From the NCBI GenBank assembly GCA_001598975.1, contig BBXU01001832.1:1-10243 (forward strand): DNA of 10,243 nucleotides, read 5' to 3'. The stretch comes from Parachlorella kessleri. Taxonomy: Eukaryota > Chlorophyta > Trebouxiophyceae > Chlorellales > Chlorellaceae. The notes under the pieces were generated by a model that saw only the letters and a program-made list of their open reading frames with translations, ran no database searches and was not told the DNA's origin. The translations under genes were made by a program, and so were the position numbers. Positions 1 to 5,787 of the stretch are shown piece by piece (the first letter of the stretch is position 1; each line of letters begins with the position of its first letter).

Positions 1-1194
1 ACACGCGGACCCACCGAGTTCTTCTGCAGCGTGTCCAGCAGGTTCATGACCCCCGGCGGGATCATGGGCTTGCGGTCCCCCAGCAGCTCCGACAGCAGCT
101 CCTCCTTGCGCTTGGCAAGCCGCCGCACAGCCATGGGGTCGCGCGTCCAGCAGAACACCTCCTGGATCACCTGCACGCCACACACAACCTATCACTTGGG
201 GCCACCGGCTGTCACCGCCCAAGCATACACAATGTGCAGGGGGGGTTCGGAGGATGGGGGGGTTTTGACCAGAAACATGTGTCTTGCCCAGCTTGGTAGT
301 GAGCACCACCCTCATGAGCGGATTCATAGGCAGCAACCTGCTCTGGACACCCGGCCTACCCTTTGCCAAGCTCACTCTAGCAAGCAACAAGGTCAACGCA
401 CTACACTCAAGCCAGTAGATCTGCTGACACACAATTGGCTTAGGTTGTTCCATTGCCCTGCCTTCCTTGGCGGCTCCCTGACTGCCCGCTCCCTGACTGT
501 CCGCTCGTCGCATAAACTACCACAGTAAGTATCTACTCCCTCTGCTACCCATTGAACTGGGACACCCAACACGTGCGATCCCAAAGTGCCATCGCTTATG
601 CCCCACACCTGCTCGTTCTTCATGCCTTCTGCTTTCCGCAGCGCCCACTTTGGCGGCGGCGACTTGCCCTCCTCCTGCGCCAGCTGCTCCCAGGCCAGAA
701 GTCCCAGGTTTCCATAGTCGGGCCACTCGATGCAGACGCCCTCCAGCTCTAGTATCACGCCCATCCACCCTGTGCCCAGCCGCTCCATTCGTTGGAGGGG
801 GTTATGCAGCTTGGGATCATCTGCAACCAGGGCAGGCATAGTGAGCAGTGAGCAAACAGCACGGAGCTGCGTGGGCCAGGCTGGGTGATCAAGGGCAAGG
901 AGTTGTTTCCCAAGCAAGGCAGGGAGAGCGAGAGGTGACACTAAGGCGGTCCAGGGCTCACGTACCAGCCAACCCTTCAACCTTGCGCGGCATGGGTTTG
1001 AGCGATGTGGTAGTGGGCTCATCTCGGGCAGGCCTTGGAGGGCTGGCTGCTGTGGCGCTGGTGAACACAGTCCTTAGACGCAGGGGGGCCGCCCGCAGGA
1101 AGAGTGGTCTAGGAGCCACAGGCGCGTGTGGCTTGGACGGGGACGCAAGGCTGCTAACGCGCCCCTCAGCTCTTACACGCATACTCCAGGCCAT
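1..1194 (-). CDS. HAD-superfamily protein, plant chloroplast PYRP2-like (5' part, cut by left edge)
   Basis: Resembles plant plastid 5-amino-6-(5-phospho-D-ribitylamino)uracil phosphatase (riboflavin pathway) and its close HAD relatives. Three exons are visible: 1194-966, 820-609 and 170 to about 15. Introns are 965-821 (GTACGT...TTGCAG, phase 1) and 608-171 (GTGTGG...GTGCAG, phase 0). The split codon GCTG|AT restores an unbroken frame. ATG 1194 (ATGGCC) is chosen because the upstream extension begins only with TTG. Residues 1-60 are rich in Ala, Pro, Arg and Ser, like a plastid transit peptide. Family signatures are LAQEEGKSPPP (about 123-133), AEGMKNEQ (140-147) across the second intron, and FCWTRDP...RRLAKRKEEL (from about 153), all in the order I recall from the plant proteins. 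The usual HAD motif I DxDG reads ELEG (101-104), so the nucleophile position is Glu. A GTGGGT donor at 14 probably ends the third exon. Family is confident; exact substrate is inference. Confidence 0.8.
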
Positions 1195-1551
1195 TGATAA
1201 CACCGAAAGCACCAAGAGGGGCGCTCTGTAAGCTAATGACTCGAGGGCTTTCCGTTTGAGAAGCTTGCCTCGCAAATATCTGTGCGAGCAGGCTTTCCGA
1301 AATAGATGTTTGTCACAGGCCAGGGATCTCCAAGAGGTTGACGTGTTTTTGGACCCAAGTGGAAGTCATGGCGGTACAGGTGTACGGGCAAAGATTTGTG
1401 GGAGCTATGGTGGGAGCATGCTACCTCAGCTGCTCACGATTCTTCGTGCTTGGAAAGTCTTGGTGTGTCGCCGGGTCGCTGTGGTCAGTGTCAATCTAAG
1501 CCTGGCTTTTTGATCAGCGGCCGGCCTTCGCTGCAAGGGGAAAGCACTGCG
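1195..1551. promoter_or_regulatory. Divergent intergenic region between the HAD gene and the RBX gene
   Basis: Only 357 bp separate the start codons of two divergently transcribed genes, so this stretch must hold both 5' UTRs and both core promoters. I see no clear TATA box, long repeat or conserved element. A plus-strand open frame at 1256-1513 starts only with a non-ATG codon and has no recognisable product. A bidirectional promoter is inferred from geometry alone. Confidence 0.5.
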
Positions 1552-2668
1552 ATGGCTGACACTGAAGACATGGAGGTAATCGTGCCAGCTGATCACTTGC
1601 TCCTAGGGATGGCTTGATGCATGGTTGGGATCAGCGCTGGCAACCCTGGCTAGGAGCCTTGGGGGCGTGCAGTCGTGCCCCTTGATTGCAAGCCGCCTCT
1701 TTTGTCATGTTTGCCGGCTAACCACCGCCCTTCTAGCACAGCACCCCACTTCAGCGGTGGTGGAACAAGGTGAAGGCGGTCCTGGGTGCACAAGTGATTC
1801 TTCAGGCCTTCTTGCCCTGGCTCCCGCATAGCTGCAGGTGGAGCAGAACCAGGGCAATGCTGAAGAGCCTCAGCAAAAGAAGGGCAAGGGCAAGAGCGGC
1901 AAGCGCTTTGAGATAAAGAAGTGGAATGCGGTGGCAATGTGGAGCTGGGCCATTTGTACAGACACGTGCGCCATCTGCAGAAACAACTTATACGAGCCTA
2001 GTATAGAGTACCAGGCAAACCCAACAGGTACGTGGGACAGCTGGTCAAGGCAGCTAGTTTTCGATGTCAGCGCCCGCCCAAGTGTGTGCCAGCGGTTGTG
2101 AGGCTGGGCCCAGCGCCCTCGCGCTTATGCACACAGCGGAGAGCCTTGGTGCTGTGTGATTGGCGGAAGGCAAGAGTTTGAGGTTGAGTGCATTTGCTTC
2201 GGGTGGCTCTCCACTGCATGTGACGTTGTAATGGGCGTTAAGAACCACACAGTATGGTAATGCCCTGGCTCCTGTGTGCAGGGGACCCAGACCACCCAGG
2301 GCTTAGCATTGCCTGGGGCACGTGTGGCCATGTGTTCCACTTGGACTGCATCCAGCGGTGGCTGAAAACCAGGAGCGCTTGCCCACTTTGTAACAAAGAG
2401 TGAGTGGGGCTCCTCACCCTGCTCCAGTCGGCCGGCGATACTTTGAGCTGCCAGCCCACCTTGCTTGCAAAAGTGTGGGGGCGCCTGCGCGTGGGTGGCC
2501 TGCCCATGCCGGTGCTGGCGGCTGTAGCTTAATGGGGCAGCGATAAGTCTCTGTAACCTGACGTTTCCAAGTATTGGCTTAGCTTCCATCTGAATGTGTT
2601 GCCCCTGCAGGTGGGAGTTTGCCAAGATCGAGAAAATCCTGCCGGGAGGGTCTGGCGGGGCGGAGTAG
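1552..2668 (+). CDS. RBX1-like: RBX/ROC-family RING-H2 protein (cullin-RING ubiquitin ligase subunit) lacking the third zinc site
   Basis: Catalytic RING subunit of cullin-RING ligases: it binds the cullin C-terminus and recruits the ubiquitin-charged E2. Exons are 1552-1575, 1838-2027, 2282-2399 and 2611-2668. Introns are GTAATC...CTGCAG, GTACGT...GTGCAG and GTGAGT...CTGCAG. The spliced product is 129 aa, slightly longer than the usual 108-118. Residues 1-30 are acidic then Lys-rich; 31-45 ([15 protein letters not shown]) is the diagnostic cullin-binding beta-strand. The RING follows with C52, C55, C86, H88, H91, C94, C105 and C108, a full eight-ligand cross-brace. I54, W98 and linchpin N109 are kept, and WEF (112-114) precedes a short Gly-rich tail. 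The four extra zinc ligands of RBX1 (C53, C56, C68, H82 in human) are S63, Y66, L79 and D93 here. C108 replaces RBX1's Asp, as in RBX2. MWSW and DTCAIC also recall RBX2, so RBX1 versus RBX2 assignment is open. Confidence 0.93.
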
Positions 2669-3647
2669 TAGGCAAAAAGGTTTAGTGCGCAATATTCGCA
2701 GAGTGCAGCAGCACTGCAAAAGTATCTCCGATGGCAGTTTAGCGGCGGGAGGGCCATCACAGCACCATGCATGTTTTGTTTGGTCCATTGCAAATTTTTT
2801 CATGGATAGGCACTTGTGCAGTGCAACCTTGTGAGCCTTGTTCTGGAAGCGCACAGTGGTCCTCCTCTTTGAGAGGAAGCTTTGTACTATACAGAAGCCT
2901 TGTTCAAACCCCTTCTTCGAACCAAGGTGCCTTCGACACACCGGTCATGCGTTTCAGCTGTGGAGCGCTCAGTTGTGGAGCCGGCTACTTGTTGGTGGGT
3001 GGGCAAGGCACAAGGGTGTGGCTGTGCTTGCCCAGGGGGTCAGGCTGGCCGAGGCACACTTTGCAGGTAACAGCTGTCCCACCTTCTATTTGGCATGTTG
3101 GTTGCCGTGTATTGAGACCGTTTGCATAACTTCATCAGAGAGCAGGAGTTACTGGGGTGGAAGGTCATCGCTCGGGAGACTTTCTAATCCTCAAAACACT
3201 CAACACTGCCTTGCTCATGTGCCTCTCATCAAAGCTTTTCTTTCAGAGGCATCTCGATGCAATATTCTGCACGACTTGCGCTGGCCTTGTCAGTACAGTA
3301 CACAGCCCACCTTATCTCTCCCCTGTTCGCAATGTCTGCCACCATAATACATATCCTGGTACCAACGGAGGGAACAGGCCTGTTCCCTAGGAGCTGTGCC
3401 TAGGATTCTCTCTGCCAAACGGCGTTGCCAGTGAGACTCAAGTGGCTAGCAATGATCAGTCGGCAGCGAGTGAAGTAGTAGAAAACTGAAAGAAGAACGT
3501 GAATGCTGAGCTGGCCGGGCGCCAAAATGCAAAGCGCGCCACCGGAATAGGTCCACTAACAGATCCTCCAAATGCCCCCATCATTATCATTTCAAGCCTG
3601 AGTGACGAGCCACCGTGCGCAAGCCCACAAGCCACTGACACAGCTCG
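2669..3647. other. Intergenic region: 3' flank of RBX-like gene and 5' flank of Sfi1-like gene
   Basis: About 980 bp without a supported gene. It should contain the 3' UTR of the RBX-like gene and the promoter and leader of the Sfi1-like gene. No AATAAA or TGTAA is seen on the plus strand here. A 510-bp open frame at 2838-3347 has no recognisable domain or family resemblance. The only striking structure is the 20-bp palindrome at 3369-3388 with two flanking CCTAGG copies, listed separately. Confidence 0.5.
3369..3388. repeat. Perfect 20-bp palindrome
   Basis: AGGGAACAGGCCTGTTCCCT equals its own reverse complement over all 20 bases. It is followed by two copies of the 6-bp palindrome CCTAGG (3386-3391 and 3399-3404), the first overlapping its edge. 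It lies about 260 bp before the ATG of the Sfi1-like gene and about 700 bp after the RBX-like stop. It could be a dimeric regulator site or a remnant of a mobile-element end; nothing here decides between these. Confidence 0.7.
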
Positions 3648-5227
3648 ATGTCCGATCCCCAGCGCCTAGGCAGGCTAGAAGCTCAAAGCGCCGCAAGGAG
3701 CACGAAGATCCAGGCCTTCTTGCGCGCCGCTGCCTCCAGAGCAGCCGCACAAAATGCTGACTGCAACCGAGCAGCCACAGATGCTCTGAGCAGACCCCCA
3801 AGGACAGCCCCTCCCGTGCCCACAGCACGCCCCCGCCCCGAAAGCGGGGAGAGGTCCCTACCTAGCAGCCCCCGGACGCATTACGCAGGCAAGGCCAGCC
3901 ATAGGGCTAGCCCAGCCACCCCAAGGGCACAGCACTGCCCCCAAACGACACCAGCCAGCTATGCTGAGAGTAATGGGGCTGTAAAGGTCTCTGAGCTCAC
4001 AGCCCGCTCCGGCTGTGGCCACAGCAGCAGACTGCCAACGGCTGCGCAGGTACACAGCTGCCCTGCATGGAGGAGCTGTGAAGCACACCCAGTAAGGGGT
4101 GGGGTTGGAACCCTACTGCCTATGTGCGTGACACGCAGGGAGTTGACGAGCAAGATCTGCGACTGCGTACTCACGCAATCGAGCGGCTCAGCCTGCAGCT
4201 GCACAAGGAACAGCTGCAATGGCTGCACACGCTGGGCAATGCACTGCTCCTGCAGCAGGTTTGTGGGTGGCATTATCGGCCTTTATACAGCCCGAGATCA
4301 AAAACAGCTGCAGGGGTTGACTCTGCTCCACTTCTTGTCTAACCCTACTTGCTGGAGCGGGCCCCCCAGCGCACCCAAGGCCAACAGATCACTGCCTGCC
4401 TGCTCGCAGACGCTTCTGGCCGCCGTATATAACTCCAGGCGATTGCTGCGTACCTACGGGCTTCTGCCCTGGCATTCTATTCTTCACGCCCGTCAGCAGC
4501 GATTAGAGCAAGCAAAAGTACACAGTGCGACCAGGCTGCTGAAGGCAGCAGTGGAGGCCTGGCGGACAACGCTGCAGCAGGGACGGTGGGCCAGGGTCTG
4601 TAAGGAGGCATGTTTTGTGGGGCGACGCCGTTTGAAACAGCAGGCAGCCAGTTTGGCGGCGGGGTTAGCTGCCTTCCATGATGGCATGGTCCTGGCCAGG
4701 GCGAAGGCAGCTTCTGCTGAAGGACTGCGGCGGCAACTGTGGCAAAAGCAGGTGAGTCAGGCAGCTGGCAGCCTTGTCTTTCAACCTTCTTCCCGCAGTC
4801 CACCTTTTGAACAGCGCGCTGCAGCTACTAGGATAGAAGCGCATAGTAATGGTGCCACTGCCACAGTCGAAGCGCAGAAAATGTGGGCTGATGGCACAGC
4901 CAGCTCTTTGGGGTGCAGGTGTTTGGTGGCTGGCGCTGGTTATACGTTTCTGCTCACGAGCACCGTGCTGCACAGCACAAGGTTGCGGAGGGCCACTGGC
5001 AGAAGAAGCAGGCTGCGCAGGTTTGGCAGGCATGGCGGCAGGGCTTGGTCGTTGTGAGGCAGGAAAGGCAGCTGGAGCGGCGCCAGGAAGAGCAGTGGAG
5101 GCGCGTACAGGGGTGGTTGCGGGAGCACAAGGCAGCTGCAGAGCCAGCAAGTATAGGCAAGGGGAGCCAAGGCGAGGTTTGCCTAGGCACCCTACCATCT
5201 TTCAAGGAGCATATGAGCTCTTGCTGA
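3648..5227 (+). CDS. Sfi1-like protein with Trp-centred (centrin-binding type) helical repeats
   Basis: Predicted 390-aa protein from exons 3648-4049, 4139-4258, 4410-4751 and 4919-5227, with three phase-0 introns (GTACAC...ACGCAG, GTTTGT...TCGCAG, GTGAGT...GTGCAG). Residues 1-134 are Ser/Pro/Ala/Arg-rich and probably disordered. From 135 on it is strongly helical and basic, with aromatic anchors at W162, W195, W225, F263, W293, W327 and W354, spaced 33, 30, 38, 30, 34 and 27. Several match the Sfi1 consensus LLx3[F/L]x2W[K/R], such as LLKAAVEAWR (217-226) and FGGWR (290-294). Sfi1 repeats bind centrin along a long helix at spindle poles, centrioles and basal bodies; the same role is inferred. 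It is far shorter than yeast or human Sfi1, with only seven repeats. The tail after about residue 360 is not repeat-like. Unspliced, 3648-5057 is one open frame but puts exon 2 out of frame, which would lose the W162 repeat. Family resemblance is by repeat pattern only. Confidence 0.7.
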
Positions 5228-5542
5228 CGGACGCCAGCGAAGGTGGGACCATGAGGTGGGACAGCTTGAGAGACAAATGGTGCCAGCTTGCTTTATTTTA
5301 TCTATTTCACGGGTATAAGCACAGCACCTGTCTCAGTATGGAACCCAAGGCTGTCGTTTGAGCACTGTCATGAGGATGTCAACCACCAAGTTGGTTGGAA
5401 GTCATGACCAAGCTTGGCAAGCTTGTAGCAACGCACAGTGTGGCTGCGCGACACGTGCATAGGTCAAACTGGTACCGTATGCGCCCCGGCCGAGCCCGAG
5501 TCGACATCAAGTACCGACTAGTCGCGACTGCGCCCAACTGCC

Positions 5543-5564
5543 AGTGAGTCAGCTTTGACTCACT
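5543..5564. promoter_or_regulatory. Inverted repeat made of two TGASTCA (bZIP/GCN4-type) sites
   Basis: Arms AGTGAGTCA (5543-5551) and TGACTCACT (5556-5564) pair perfectly over 9 bp around the loop GCTT. Each arm contains a complete TGASTCA word, the core recognised by GCN4/AP-1-type and some plant bZIP factors. It lies about 225 bp upstream of the sulfotransferase ATG. As RNA it could also fold as a hairpin in the leader, or in the 3' UTR of the Sfi1-like gene. Confidence 0.5.
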
Positions 5565-5630
5565 CGACCGTTTTCTGCATCCTCGCCAGGAGCCTCGCGA
5601 CAGTCGTTTGATTTATTCCCCTAGTTTTGG

Positions 5631-5637
5631 TGACTCA
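5631..5637. promoter_or_regulatory. Third TGACTCA bZIP-type site
   Basis: TGACTCA lies 67 bp beyond the paired sites at 5545-5562, making three copies within 93 bp upstream of the sulfotransferase start at 5788. Binding is inferred from the core word only. Confidence 0.4.
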
Positions 5638-5787
5638 ATTGTCTCGCGGCTTGGTGTTGCGCACGCCCAATTGGTCCCGACAGCAACTAACCGTTCCTTG
5701 GACAAGCCGAGTACTGTCTGCTTCCAGCCGGGACGCCTGCGGGAAGAGTGTTGCATCGAGTGATAGTCAGAGATACTTGTCAACAAA

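Larger units (their letters stand above)
5228..5787. promoter_or_regulatory. Intergenic region upstream of the sulfotransferase, rich in palindromes
   Basis: Holds the 3' flank of the Sfi1-like gene and the promoter of the sulfotransferase gene. Seen directly: CCAAGCTTGG (5408-5417) followed at once by CAAGCTTG (5418-5425); the overlapping palindromes CGACTAGTCG (5515-5524) and AGTCGCGACT (5520-5529); a 9-bp inverted repeat at 5543-5564; and TGASTCA words. No clear TATA box or plus-strand AATAAA was found. TTTATT occurs at about 5290 and 5620, which reads as AATAAA only on the minus strand. Confidence 0.5.

Noticed and set aside
31..528. 165-residue plus-strand open frame at the left edge
   Set aside because: Opposite strand of the HAD exon 170-15 and its intron; no family resemblance.
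2517..2590. tRNA-like stretch (TGTAGCTTAATGGGGCAGC resembles an A box and D-arm)
   Set aside because: No pairing anticodon stem, no TTCRA-type T-loop and no matching acceptor 3' side; it lies in RBX intron 3 and is probably chance.
2838..3347. 169-residue plus-strand open frame after the RBX-like gene
   Set aside because: No recognisable motif, irregular composition rich in Cys and Trp, and no splice context; looks like chance.
3648..5057. Single uninterrupted 469-residue coding frame
   Set aside because: It reads through strong splice sites and skips the frame of 4139-4258, which carries a Trp-repeat at the right spacing, and it misses the repeats in 4919-5227. The spliced model explains all of them.
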